Source of the DNA: Blastocatellia bacterium
Lineage (GTDB): Bacteria; Acidobacteriota; Blastocatellia; Chloracidobacteriales; Chloracidobacteriaceae
DNA: 36,531 bases
Assembly: GCA_019695185.1 (NCBI GenBank)
Contig: JAIBAN010000082.1
Span: 1-36,531, forward strand
Reading direction: 5' to 3'
Part shown: one piece after another, positions 1-7,885 of the stretch
How positions within the stretch are numbered: the first letter of the stretch is position 1
How the letters are laid out: each line of letters begins with the position of its first letter
Program-made: the position numbers and the translations under genes
Notes under the pieces: generated by a model
Seen by the model: only the letters and a program-made list of their open reading frames with translations
Databases searched by the model: none
What the model was told of the DNA's origin: nothing

Positions 1-197
1 GGTCCAGGGTTCTGGGTTCTGGGTTCTGGGTTCTGGGTTCAGGGTCCAGGGTTCAGAGTTTTCGAATAACTGAAGAATTGAACGATTGGATAGGGATTTA
101 ATTGTCCATTGTCCACTGTCCACTCAAAAGACCCTGGACCCCAAACCCTGAACCCTGAGAACCCTGACCCCTGAACCCTGACCCCTGAACCCTGAAA
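1..197. repeat. Inverted heptamer arrays (GGGTTCA/GGTTCTG)
   Basis: Tandem GGTTCTG/GGGTTCA units fill roughly 1-58, and the reverse-complement units (CCCTGAA) fill roughly 131-197. Between them is a second small array of TTGTCCA/CTGTCCA units (about 101-122), flanked by TTTTCGAAT on the left and CAAAAGACCCTG on the right. The right arm ends 3 bases from the stop codon of the STAS gene. The two arms could pair into a long hairpin. The same nested layout recurs at 26211-26330. The window edge may cut the left arm. Confidence 0.85.
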
Positions 198-200
198 TGG

Positions 201-551
201 TCACTCTGCCGAGAAACTTTGCAAAGCACTTTCTTCATTGGCGTGGGTTTCAAAAACTGAAATCAGTTTGGTGATGGTGAGCAGGTCCTGTAAGCGTTTG
301 GTCAGATTATACAGTTTGAGCTCGCCACCGCCCGGAGCACGCCGGACTGCCGTGTAACAGCGCACGATTTCCCCCAGACCGCTGCTGTCCATGTAAGGGA
401 CTCCGGCCATATTGAGCATCACTTTTCGTTCGCCGCGCTCAACCAGTTTGGCAATGTATTCTTTGAGTTGGATATCGCCTTCACCCAGTAAAATTTTTCC
501 TTCCAGGTCAAGAATGACCACCGAACCACTGCGACGTTCACGAATTTCCAT
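201..551 (-). CDS. STAS-domain anti-sigma factor antagonist (SpoIIAA-like)
   Basis: A 116-residue single STAS domain. The MDSSGLG motif (residues 54-60) is the phosphorylation site of SpoIIAA-type anti-anti-sigma factors, where the second serine (here Ser57) is phosphorylated by a partner anti-sigma kinase. The family works by partner switching to free a sigma factor or control another regulator. No kinase or sigma gene is in the window, so the target is unknown. The frame opens at a TTG at 569, but a GGAG at 564-567 overlaps it and suits the ATG at 551 better, so the ATG was chosen. The gene lies 39 bases downstream of tlyA on the same strand, so co-transcription is likely. It ends 3 bases from an inverted heptamer array. 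Confidence 0.9.
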   Translation of the reverse strand: MEIRERRSGSVVILDLEGKILLGEGDIQLKEYIAKLVERGERKVMLNMAGVPYMDSSGLGEIVRCYTAVRRAPGGGELKLYNLTKRLQDLLTITKLISVFETHANEESALQSFSAE

Positions 552-590
552 AGTTTTTGCAGACTCCAAACAATTTCATGGCTTTGTACT

Positions 591-1415
591 TTAGCCAAAG
601 AGTGCATTGATGTCGGTTTCCACTGCCGAGGTCAGCCCCGGTTCGGCAGGCTGGTCAGATGTTTCCCCGGTTCCAGCTTCCGCCCACAGCAAAAATTCGA
701 CATTCCCATCTGTGCCGGCAATCGGTGAACGCATCACCCGCCGGGGAATGAAACCGTTTTGCCGGGCTGCGGCAACCACTGTTTCAAGCACTTTGCGGTG
801 CAAAACCGGGTCCCGCACAATGCCGCCTTTCCCGACTTCAGACCGACCGACTTCAAATTGCGGCTTGACCAGTGCTAACAGAATTCCACCAGGAACGGCA
901 AGCGAAAACAGCGGGGGCAATATTTTTTCCAAGGAAATAAAGGAAACATCACATGTCATGACAGAAAACTTTTCCGGGAAATCATCCGGTTTGAGAAAAC
1001 GGGCATTGACATGTTCACGGGCAATCACCCGCTCATCAGTCCGGAGTTTCCACACTAACTGGTTGGTTCCCACATCAACTGCATAAACCCGAACTGCTCC
1101 ATGTTGCAGCAGACAATCGGTAAAACCCCCGGTTGAAGCCCCGACATCAAGACAAACCGCCCCGGTCACATCCAGATTGAAGGCTTGCAAAGCCCCTTCC
1201 AGTTTGAGTCCGCCCCGCCCGACATACCGCAGAGCTTCACCTCGAATCCGCACCTGCGCGTCCGGCCCCACAGGGAATCCCGCTTTGTCGGCACGCTGCT
1301 CATTCACCAGAACCTGACCGGCCAGTATCATCCCTTGCGCTTTATGGCGCGACTCAGCCAGTCCATGTTCCACCAACCAGACATCAAGTCGTTGTTTTTT
1401 GCGTGGTCCATCCAT
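591..1415 (-). CDS. tlyA: TlyA family rRNA 2'-O-methyltransferase
   Basis: A 274-residue protein in the TlyA family, which methylates ribose in 16S and 23S rRNA using S-adenosylmethionine and is often labelled 'hemolysin'. An N-terminal S4 RNA-binding domain (about residues 6-65, beginning KKQRLDVWLVEHGLAESR) is followed by an FtsJ/RrmJ Rossmann domain with the SAM motif CLDVGASTGGFTDCLL. The catalytic K-D-K-E pattern fits GRGGLKLEGA, CDVSFISL, LVKPQFE and NVEFLLW. Length matches the family. It sits between lpxB and the STAS gene on the same strand. The ATG is about 12 bases from the repeat array at 1427-1552 and has no clear Shine-Dalgarno. Confidence 0.93.
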   Translation of the reverse strand: MDGPRKKQRLDVWLVEHGLAESRHKAQGMILAGQVLVNEQRADKAGFPVGPDAQVRIRGEALRYVGRGGLKLEGALQAFNLDVTGAVCLDVGASTGGFTDCLLQHGAVRVYAVDVGTNQLVWKLRTDERVIAREHVNARFLKPDDFPEKFSVMTCDVSFISLEKILPPLFSLAVPGGILLALVKPQFEVGRSEVGKGGIVRDPVLHRKVLETVVAAARQNGFIPRRVMRSPIAGTDGNVEFLLWAEAGTGETSDQPAEPGLTSAVETDINALFG

Positions 1416-1426
1416 ACTTTTTCAAG

Positions 1427-1552
1427 AACTGAGGACTGCGGACTGAGGGCCGAGTCACTTTTGCGTTGCCAAAAACCAAACCCCGGAAAGTGATGCAATT
1501 CCATAATTGGAAAACTCAGTCCTCAGTCCTCAGTCCTCAGTCTTCAGTCCTT
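1427..1552. repeat. Inverted heptamer arrays (GAGGACT / CAGTCCT)
   Basis: The left arm (1427-1454) has GAGGACT-GCGGACT-GAGGGCC units. The right arm (1515-1552) has five CAGTCCT-like units. Spacer sequence of about 60 bases separates them. The right arm contains the TGA stop of lpxB (1544-1546), and the left arm lies next to the tlyA start. The whole lpxB-tlyA spacer could fold into one hairpin in the lpxB-tlyA transcript. Confidence 0.85.
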
Positions 1553-2710
1553 CTCCAACATTTCCCAGACAGCCTGGGCGGCCCGTTCCGCCGCTCCGCC
1601 CGCCCCCAAACGGTTCCGGATTTCGGCATAACAGGTTTTCAACCGCAACCGTTCGGCATTGTCGTGCAGCAATCGCTCAACCTCTGTGGAAATCCGCTCC
1701 GGGGTTACCTCACGTTGAATCAACTCGGTCACTGTTTTTTGGCCCATCACAAAATTGACCAAACCGTAATAAGGCAGATTTGCCACTCGTCGCAACCAAA
1801 GTTCAGTCAGGCGTGAAACCCGTCCCAAAATTACCATTGGTGTTCCAATCAAGGCTGTTTCCAGGGTGGCAGTCCCGGAAGCCACCACCGCCGCATCCGC
1901 CAAAGCTGTCAAATCATAAGAACGTCCGGTTTGCCAGATGATTGGCGCACGGCAGCCAGCCAGAGCCGGTTGAATCAAATCCGGACTGAGTGACCGCGCC
2001 AGTGGCAACACAAACCGGAGATTGGGGTCCTTGGCGGCCAAAATTTCAGCCGCTTTGAACATCGGTTCCAGATACATACGCAATTCGGAGCGCCGGCTGC
2101 CCGGCAGCAAGGCCACGACTCGTGCATCGGTGGGCAGGCCCAATTCCTGCCGCAGAACCTCGGTTGACGCCGCTGGAACCACCCGGTCCACCAGCGGATG
2201 GCCGACAAAGGTCACCTCCATCCCGTAACGGCGATAAAATTCAGGCTCAAAGGGAAATAAAACCAACATACGGTCCACCAGCCGTTTCAGGTCGTGAACG
2301 CGCTCCGAACGCCAGGCCCAGACCTGTGGACTGATGTACCACACCAGCGAAATCCCCCGTTTTTTGATTTTTTTGGCCAGCCGTAAATTGAAATCCGGGA
2401 AGTCAATTAAAATCACCAAATCCGGACGTTCCCGGTCAAGCGACCGGACCAAATCCTGAAAGGTGGTCCAAATCCGGGGAAAATGGCGGACAACCTCAAA
2501 TAAACCAATGACACTGACCTGCTCCATGCCAATCAGCGGAGCAGCCCCGGCTTCACGCATCGCGCTGCCGCCCAATCCATAAAAATCCAGCCTTGGCCCT
2601 TGAGTTTGTGCCGTCAGACGACTTAGGGCGGCCATTAAATCAGCAGCGTGCATGTCACCGGAGGCTTCTCCGGCCACAATCAAAATTTTCCGAACAGTTG
2701 GCTCAGGCAT
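1544..2710 (-). CDS. lpxB: Lipid-A-disaccharide synthase
   Basis: LpxB condenses UDP-2,3-diacylglucosamine with lipid X at the inner membrane to form the disaccharide backbone of lipid A. The protein starts KILIVAGEASGDMHAADLM, the LpxB N-terminal signature. It also has LIDFPDFN (catalytic Asp region), ISPQVWAWR, LLPGSRRSE and ASGTATLET, all family landmarks. The frame stays open to 2881, but the extra 57 residues do not look like LpxB. The ATG at 2710 gives 388 residues, close to the usual 380 or so; no strong Shine-Dalgarno precedes it. The stop codon sits inside a CAGTCCT array. No other lpx gene is in the window, so this copy is outside the classical lpx cluster. Confidence 0.95.
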   Translation of the reverse strand: MPEPTVRKILIVAGEASGDMHAADLMAALSRLTAQTQGPRLDFYGLGGSAMREAGAAPLIGMEQVSVIGLFEVVRHFPRIWTTFQDLVRSLDRERPDLVILIDFPDFNLRLAKKIKKRGISLVWYISPQVWAWRSERVHDLKRLVDRMLVLFPFEPEFYRRYGMEVTFVGHPLVDRVVPAASTEVLRQELGLPTDARVVALLPGSRRSELRMYLEPMFKAAEILAAKDPNLRFVLPLARSLSPDLIQPALAGCRAPIIWQTGRSYDLTALADAAVVASGTATLETALIGTPMVILGRVSRLTELWLRRVANLPYYGLVNFVMGQKTVTELIQREVTPERISTEVERLLHDNAERLRLKTCYAEIRNRLGAGGAAERAAQAVWEMLEKD

Positions 2711-2862
2711 GGTAAACAGGCCATTTTCAGTGACTTGGATTCGGCAGAATCTACCGGCTTCGGTTTCAAGTTTCAATTTGATTTTGATTCCAAGAGGCTT
2801 CAGCTCACCTGAATAACCATTCATTTTTCTATTTGAAGTTCTTCCCGGCTTAATCGGCTTAA

Positions 2863-2891
2863 TTGACAAGGCGGGGAACAAAAGCTAGTAT
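2863..2891 (+). promoter_or_regulatory. Sigma-70-type promoter upstream of the cyclase gene
   Basis: A perfect -35 TTGACA (2863-2868) and a -10 TAGTAT (2886-2891) are separated by 17 bases. It lies 39 bases upstream of the ATG at 2931, in the divergent spacer with lpxB. Confidence 0.6.
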
Positions 2892-2930
2892 CGGAGCCTG
2901 TCCCAGCACTCGCAATCACCCGACAAATCT

Positions 2931-3554
2931 ATGAAAATATACGACATAAGCATTCCTCTTACCCCCTCCATGCATGTTTATCCGGGTGACCCGCCCTTTG
3001 TTTTTGAGCGCCGCCAAAGTATGGCGCAGGGCGACCCGGCCAATGTTTCCTATTGCGGAATGGGGACACATACCGGAACTCACATTGACGCGCCGTTTCA
3101 TTTTGTGGAAACCGGGCGCAAAGTTGAGGAAATCCCGCTCAACCTGTTGATTGGCCGAACCAGGGTTGTGGAAATCACCGCGCCCCGGATTGATGAAAAT
3201 GTCCTGGCCGAATTTAACCTGGATGATCATGTCCGGGTTATTTTCAAAACCCGGAATTCCTACTTGTGGAACCGAAGCAGTTCATTTTTGGAAGATTACG
3301 TCTATATCACCCCTGGAGCCGCCCGCAATTTGGTTGAAAATGGGATCAAACTGGTGGGGATTGACTATCTTTCGGTGGAAAAATTTGGCTCAACCGATTT
3401 TGCCACCCACAAGGAACTGCTCTCCAACGGCGTGGTGATTATCGAAGGGTTAAACCTGAGCGAAGTTGACCCCGGTGAATACGAATTGATTTGCCTTCCC
3501 CTGAAATTGATGGATAGCGACGGTGCGCCCGCCCGTGTGATTTTACGAGGATAG
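2931..3554 (+). CDS. Cyclase family protein (kynurenine formamidase-like metal hydrolase)
   Basis: A 207-residue member of the PF04199 cyclase/KynB family. It starts MKIYDISIPLTPSMHVYPGDP and carries the metal-binding motif HTGTHIDAPFHF (about residues 45-56), followed by a conserved C-terminal core (GIDYLSVEKFG, LICLPLKLMDSDGAPARVIL). The family includes N-formylkynurenine formamidase and other metal-dependent hydrolases or cyclases. No kynurenine-pathway gene is adjacent, so the substrate is not assigned. A good promoter lies 39 bases upstream, and no clear Shine-Dalgarno precedes the ATG. A 9-bp repeat array starts 9 bases after the stop. Confidence 0.88.
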   Translation: MKIYDISIPLTPSMHVYPGDPPFVFERRQSMAQGDPANVSYCGMGTHTGTHIDAPFHFVETGRKVEEIPLNLLIGRTRVVEITAPRIDENVLAEFNLDDHVRVIFKTRNSYLWNRSSSFLEDYVYITPGAARNLVENGIKLVGIDYLSVEKFGSTDFATHKELLSNGVVIIEGLNLSEVDPGEYELICLPLKLMDSDGAPARVILRG

Positions 3555-3563
3555 CCCTTATTA

Positions 3564-3707
3564 CAGTCTTGGGAGTCCTGGGAGTCTTGGGAGTCTTGGG
3601 GGTCAGAATTCTTGTCATCCAGTCAGGTTGCCACCTTGTCAGGATTTGGACTCCCAGGACTCCCAAGACTCCCAAGACTCCCAGGACTCCCAAGACTCCC
3701 AAGACTG
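3564..3707. repeat. Inverted 9-bp arrays (GGGAGTCTT / ACTCCCAAG)
   Basis: The left arm (3564-3604) has GGGAGTCTT/GGGAGTCCT units and the right arm (3648-3707) has six or more ACTCCCAAG units. The loop contains GCCACCTTGTCAGG, a degenerate copy of the TGTCACCT module seen at 14785-14829. The array occupies most of the 160-base spacer between the cyclase stop and the next ATG at 3715. Confidence 0.87.
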
Positions 3708-3714
3708 GATTTTT

Positions 3715-4365
3715 ATGCGACCGGTTTTTGAACAACAACTGAATTTCTTTAGCCATCACCGCGTTTCCGGCATTGTCCGGGCCGGTTCGGCTGAAGTTGC
3801 GCTCAAAGCCGCTGAGGCGGCTATTATGGGCGGTATCAAAATTCTCGAAGTTCCCTACACCACACCGGGCGCAATTCGCATCATTTCCGACCTGCGCCGC
3901 ATTTACGGCGAACGCATCTTGATCGGGTGCGGCTCCATTACCACGGTTGAAATGGCAGACCGGGCGGTGAAAGGCAACGCTCAGTTTATTACCTCGCCCC
4001 ACACCAATGCCGCCCTGATTGAATTTTGTTGCAGTCACAATGTGTTTGCGATTCCGGGGGCGGCGACTCCCACCGAAGTGATTTCCGCTGCCGGATTTGG
4101 CGTTCCCCTCGTCAATGTGTTCCCGGCTGGACTCCTGGGCGGAGCCCCTTACATTCGCACGCTTCATACCTTTGTGCCGGATGTGCGATTGATGGCCATT
4201 GGCGGTGTGACATCTGAAAACCTGGCTGATTTCCTGAATGCCGGAGCTACCGTGGTGGGACTGGGAGGCAGTCTTTTCAAAGCCGGTCATATTGCCAACG
4301 GCAACTTTGCCGGTATTGCCGAAAGCGCCCGCCGGGTTGTCAAACAGGTGCAAGGCACCTTTTAG
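3715..4365 (+). CDS. KDPG/KHG aldolase-fold protein lacking the catalytic lysine
   Basis: A 216-residue TIM-barrel protein that aligns along its whole length with the Eda-type 2-keto-3-deoxy-6-phosphogluconate/4-hydroxy-2-oxoglutarate aldolase family (GGIKILEVPYTTPGA, ILIGCGSITT, AQFITSPHTN, VNVFPAG, AIGGVT, VVGLGGSLF). The general acid/base Glu45 is kept. The Schiff-base lysine (Lys133 in E. coli Eda, FKFFPA) is Asn134 here (VNVFPA, codon AAT at 4114-4116). The phosphate/substrate residues Arg49 and Thr161 are Thr49 and Ile162. A class I aldolase reaction is therefore doubtful; a different reaction or a non-catalytic role is possible. The frame continues upstream into the 9-bp array, but only the ATG at 3715 begins family-like sequence. 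No Shine-Dalgarno is visible. Confidence 0.82.
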   Translation: MRPVFEQQLNFFSHHRVSGIVRAGSAEVALKAAEAAIMGGIKILEVPYTTPGAIRIISDLRRIYGERILIGCGSITTVEMADRAVKGNAQFITSPHTNAALIEFCCSHNVFAIPGAATPTEVISAAGFGVPLVNVFPAGLLGGAPYIRTLHTFVPDVRLMAIGGVTSENLADFLNAGATVVGLGGSLFKAGHIANGNFAGIAESARRVVKQVQGTF

Positions 4366-4478
4366 CCCACACTCTGACACAATCAACTTCGCGCAGGTTA
4401 CGACCAGAACACAAGCAGCCCTCAATCTGCGGTTTCTCACCGTGGAGACACTTTCCAGCCTGCTTCCATGAGGTTTCC

Positions 4479-6764
4479 ATGAATAAACCTTTTCCCACAC
4501 GAATCATGCTTTTGACCTGGATGGTTGTTTTTTGTATGGCACTTTATTCCGTCGCCCCGGCTTTGGGGCAAACCGCACGGACCCGAAAAAAATCAACCCC
4601 AGCCACCGCACCCGACCCCACCACCCAATCGGTTTCCGCAACCTCAATCGCCCGGCATTTGCCTGCCAATGAATTGATGTTTATTGAGTTACGCGACCTG
4701 GGAGGGCTGTTTTCCATTGCCGACCAAGTGTTTGCCTCGGAGGCCATCCAGGAAGCCATCAAGTCTGACCCGAAAAGCCCACTGGCCTTGGCCCAGCATT
4801 ATGGGACACTCCTGACCACACTCGGCTTCCCTGACAAAGCCACGTTGGGCAAAATGCGGGTTGGGGCGGCAGTCCGGTTGGAACTTCCACGATTCCCCCT
4901 GCCAGCCAAAGGCACCAAGGCCAGTAAAGCACCCAAGACCGATCCGGAACCGGTTCCCGAAATTGTAGTGCTGGTTGAAGGGCCAACCGCCGAATCCATC
5001 ACCACCCTGGCAACGGCTGTCACCAAATTGGCTGAAACCGGAAATGTCCCCAAGAAAGGCGCGCTCACCATTGGCAAAACCAAAGTCACCACCTATCCGG
5101 CAGACAACTCCGGAAATCTGGTGGGAACCGCCCAGTTGGGAAAACTCTATCTGGTCGGACAGGTACCGGCTCTCAAAGCGGTGCTGGCCACGTTGAGCAC
5201 CGGTTCGGCAACCAGCCTCGCAGCCACAGCCGATTTTCAACTGGTGCAAAACAAAATCGGAACCGACACCAACCTGCTGGCCTATGTCAACACCAAGGCG
5301 ATTGGCGCTCTGGTTGAAGCAGGCGTGCAGGCTTACCAAAAATTTCAGGTCAAAACAACGCCCTCCGGCAAGAAAAAAATAGTCAAAACCAAAGAACCGG
5401 ATACAGCGGAATTTGTGGTTTCCAATCTCAGCCGATACTTGGGCCTGCCTTCATTGGGCGGAATTGGGATGGGGCTCATCATGCCTTCGGCTGACCTCTC
5501 AGCCTTGCAACAACGGTTTTTTGTGGCCGTGGACCGTAAAGGAAAAGGACTTTTCCCCATTCTGGCCGATGCCCCCAACGTCACCTTGCACGGAGCAGCA
5601 GTGGTTCCGGCCTCAGCCCAAATCTTTTCGGCCTTTGGATTCAACCATGTGCGCTTGTATGACGAAACCCTGGAGTTCATGAAGGAAATACCGGCGAAAA
5701 ATGGTCCGACTCCAGCCGAGGCGGTCGCCGGGGCTGAACTTGGGTTGGGATTCAAAATCCGCGATGAGTTTTTGGTGGGATTCAGCGGTGAATATGGATT
5801 GGCATTTGACCTTGGCGACCTTTCCCAACTGACTCCTGACAAAGGGGTGAATGAAAAAGACATCCGGGGTGTTTTTTATGCTGCGCTGAAGAATCCGGGA
5901 ATGGTCCAGACAGCCCTCCAAAAAATCCGGGCGATGGTCGCAGCGGAGCAGAAAAAAGTTAATACCGAGCCCGGTCCCCAAACCGAAACCTATCAGAATA
6001 TCGAGATTAACCAGTTGGGCGAAATCAGCCTGGCAGTGTTGGACGACATGCTGGTGGCAGGCCGGACGCAAGACCTGAAATGGGTGATTGATGCCCGCGT
6101 GGCCGGTCAGACGTTGGATAAACAGGAAGCCTTTCAAAAAGCCATGAAGAGCACTCCGGCCAACTCAATGGGCAGTTATTACGTTTCGGAAAATTTGCCC
6201 AAGGCATTCCTTGAAATGGCCCAAAAAGAAACCCCGCCGGAACTGCAAAGCCTGTTCAAAACCGCCAAAACGGCCCCCATTGTCGGCCATATCACCCATG
6301 ACGACACCGGCGTTTATTCTGATACCTTCAGCCCGTTTCTGGGAGTCGGTATGGGAGCAGCCTTGGCCGTTCCCAATTTCCTTGCCGCTCAACGGTCAGC
6401 CAACCGGGCCACTGCCATGCTTATGCTGCGCAGTCTGCATACTGCCCAAATCCAATATGCGGCTGAAAAAGGTGAAGGAAACTACGCCTCCAGCCTGGAG
6501 GAACTTTCCCGCAATGCCGGGTTTGACCCAACCGCTGTGACCATGCAAAACGTTCCCAAATCAGGATACCTGCTCGGTCCCATCAAGGTCACTCCGGCGG
6601 CCAACGGTCAACCGGCAAAATATTCGGTGACAGCCTTCCCGGCGGTAAAGGATGGCCTGAACCGTACCGGAACGGATTGTTTTTATCTGGACGAAACGGG
6701 AATCATCCGGCATTCCGGCTCTCCGAACGTGCTGGCTACAGAAAAAAGTGAACCGATCCAATAA
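4479..6764 (+). CDS. Large secreted protein with C-terminal pilin-like domain
   Basis: A 761-residue protein with an N-terminal signal peptide (hydrophobic residues about 9-30, ending VAPALGQ). The body (about 50-610) resembles DUF3352-like bacterial proteins that begin with a LPANELMFIELRDL segment; this family match is tentative. From about residue 620 the sequence changes to AALAVPNFLAAQRSANRATA and LRSLHTAQIQYAAEKG, which closely resembles type IV pilin/pseudopilin sequence (AIPNFLKAR.SAN.A..LRTINTAQ.TY) but is internal and has no prepilin cleavage site. A TGAGG Shine-Dalgarno is 5 bases before the ATG. The stop runs directly into a 9-bp array. Function is unknown; export to the periplasm or surface is inferred. 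Confidence 0.85.
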   Translation: MNKPFPTRIMLLTWMVVFCMALYSVAPALGQTARTRKKSTPATAPDPTTQSVSATSIARHLPANELMFIELRDLGGLFSIADQVFASEAIQEAIKSDPKSPLALAQHYGTLLTTLGFPDKATLGKMRVGAAVRLELPRFPLPAKGTKASKAPKTDPEPVPEIVVLVEGPTAESITTLATAVTKLAETGNVPKKGALTIGKTKVTTYPADNSGNLVGTAQLGKLYLVGQVPALKAVLATLSTGSATSLAATADFQLVQNKIGTDTNLLAYVNTKAIGALVEAGVQAYQKFQVKTTPSGKKKIVKTKEPDTAEFVVSNLSRYLGLPSLGGIGMGLIMPSADLSALQQRFFVAVDRKGKGLFPILADAPNVTLHGAAVVPASAQIFSAFGFNHVRLYDETLEFMKEIPAKNGPTPAEAVAGAELGLGFKIRDEFLVGFSGEYGLAFDLGDLSQLTPDKGVNEKDIRGVFYAALKNPGMVQTALQKIRAMVAAEQKKVNTEPGPQTETYQNIEINQLGEISLAVLDDMLVAGRTQDLKWVIDARVAGQTLDKQEAFQKAMKSTPANSMGSYYVSENLPKAFLEMAQKETPPELQSLFKTAKTAPIVGHITHDDTGVYSDTFSPFLGVGMGAALAVPNFLAAQRSANRATAMLMLRSLHTAQIQYAAEKGEGNYASSLEELSRNAGFDPTAVTMQNVPKSGYLLGPIKVTPAANGQPAKYSVTAFPAVKDGLNRTGTDCFYLDETGIIRHSGSPNVLATEKSEPIQ

Positions 6765-6765
6765 A

Positions 6766-6974
6766 AGTCTTGAGAGTCTTGGGAGTCCTGGGAGTCCTGG
6801 GAGTCCTGGGAGTCCTGGGAGTCCTGGGAGTCCTGGGAGTCTAAAGAAAAAGGCAAAAACAGGATTTATCTTGTCGCCTGTTACCTGTCACTTGTCACTT
6901 GGTTTTGACTCCCAAGACTCTCAGGACTCCCAAGACTCCCAAGACTCCCAAGACTCCCAAGACTCCTAAGACTC
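6766..6974. repeat. Inverted 9-bp arrays (GGGAGTCCT / ACTCCCAAG)
   Basis: The left arm (6766-6842) has about eight and a half GGGAGTCCT/GAGAGTCTT units and starts 1 base after the stop codon. The right arm (6907-6974) has about seven ACTCCCAAG units and ends 10 bases before the next ATG. The loop contains TTACCTGTCACTTGTCACTTGG, an 8-bp module related to the inner array at 14785-14829. The spacer is almost entirely repeat. Confidence 0.88.
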
Positions 6975-6984
6975 ATATTTGGTT

Positions 6985-7842
6985 ATGAACCACTCGCCTC
7001 AAACCCAACCAAGTGCCTTCAACCTGAATGCGTTTCGGGACCTGGTGACCCAACCCGAAACGCAGCTTGATTTGGCACAGGCAGCGCTCCATTTGTGTTA
7101 TCTGAAATATCCGGAACTGAACGCAGCCGCCTATCTGGAAAAGCTGGATGAACTGGCCGCAGAAGCTCGCTCACTGGTGGCGGAAGCCCCTACCCCGCGC
7201 ACCAAAATCGAGGCTTTGGCGCATTTTTTATTTGTCACCAGCGGATTTTTGGGCAACGAGGAAAATTATTACGACGAGCGGAACAGTTTTCTCAACGATG
7301 TGCTGGACCGGCGATTGGGTATTCCTATCACCCTCTCGTTGGTTTTTGTGGAGGTTGCCTGGCGGGTTGGCCTCAATTGCGAAGGAGTGGGGCTGCCCGG
7401 TCATTTTATCGTCCGCCATAAATCGGAGGATGGCCTATTCCTGATTGACCCGTTTCATGGAGGCCGGATTCTGACCCGCCGCGATTGCCAGGAACTGCTC
7501 ACCAGTGTTTTTCATAAAGAAGTGGAGCTGACACCGGACCTGTTCCGGCCTGTGACCAAGCGGCAGATTCTGGTACGAATGCTGGGAAATCTGAAAAACA
7601 TCTATCTCAAAGCCGAAAACTGGAAGCAGGTGTTGCGGGTGATTGAAATGACGCTTACTGTCGAGCCAACCCTCTTTGGCGAAGTGCGCGACCGGGGCTT
7701 GATTTACGCCCATCTGAAAAAATGGTCGGCGGCGATTGATGATTTAACCTTTTACTGTGACAAGTTTCCCAACGACGAGAACCTGGAAACGCTCAAATCC
7801 CAAATCGCCCAGGCCCGCCGAGAGCTTTCAAAGTGGAATTAG
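6985..7842 (+). CDS. SirB1-type transglutaminase-like protein with TPR-like tail
   Basis: A 285-residue protein of the SirB1/Transglut_core2 family. Recognisable blocks are NYYDERNSFLNDVLDRRLG, GIPITLSLVFVEVAWRVGL, GVGLPGHFIVRH and LFLIDPFHGGRIL (about residues 90-165). The C-terminal third (about 190-285) contains helical TPR-like sequence, as is usual for the family. The biochemical role is poorly known; the Cys of classical transglutaminases is not evident in the conserved blocks. The TTG at 6979 is possible, but the ATG at 6985 is more likely. It follows the 9-bp array with no Shine-Dalgarno. A GTTTTGA-type short array begins at its stop codon. Confidence 0.88.
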   Translation: MNHSPQTQPSAFNLNAFRDLVTQPETQLDLAQAALHLCYLKYPELNAAAYLEKLDELAAEARSLVAEAPTPRTKIEALAHFLFVTSGFLGNEENYYDERNSFLNDVLDRRLGIPITLSLVFVEVAWRVGLNCEGVGLPGHFIVRHKSEDGLFLIDPFHGGRILTRRDCQELLTSVFHKEVELTPDLFRPVTKRQILVRMLGNLKNIYLKAENWKQVLRVIEMTLTVEPTLFGEVRDRGLIYAHLKKWSAAIDDLTFYCDKFPNDENLETLKSQIAQARRELSKWN

Positions 7843-7861
7843 TTTGAGTTTTGAGTTTTTT
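7842..7861. repeat. Short GTTTTGA heptamer run after stop codon
   Basis: About three GTTTGAG/TTTTGAG units lie directly after the stop codon at 7840-7842. No inverted partner is visible before the next gene at 7886. The unit is the same as in the left arm at 8852-8885. Confidence 0.55.
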
Positions 7862-7885
7862 TGAATCTTTTTTGAAAGAAATCGC

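Noticed and set aside
3628..3714. SQD-repeat coding extension of the aldolase-like gene
   Set aside because: The frame stays open only because the array has a 9-base period. The extension has no family sequence.
4689..5339. Long minus-strand frame inside the 761-residue gene
   Set aside because: It lies wholly within a better-supported gene and has no recognisable sequence or ribosome-binding site.
6748..6969. Open frame of GSP and SQD repeats
   Set aside because: A product of the 9-bp arrays on both sides of the loop, not a gene.
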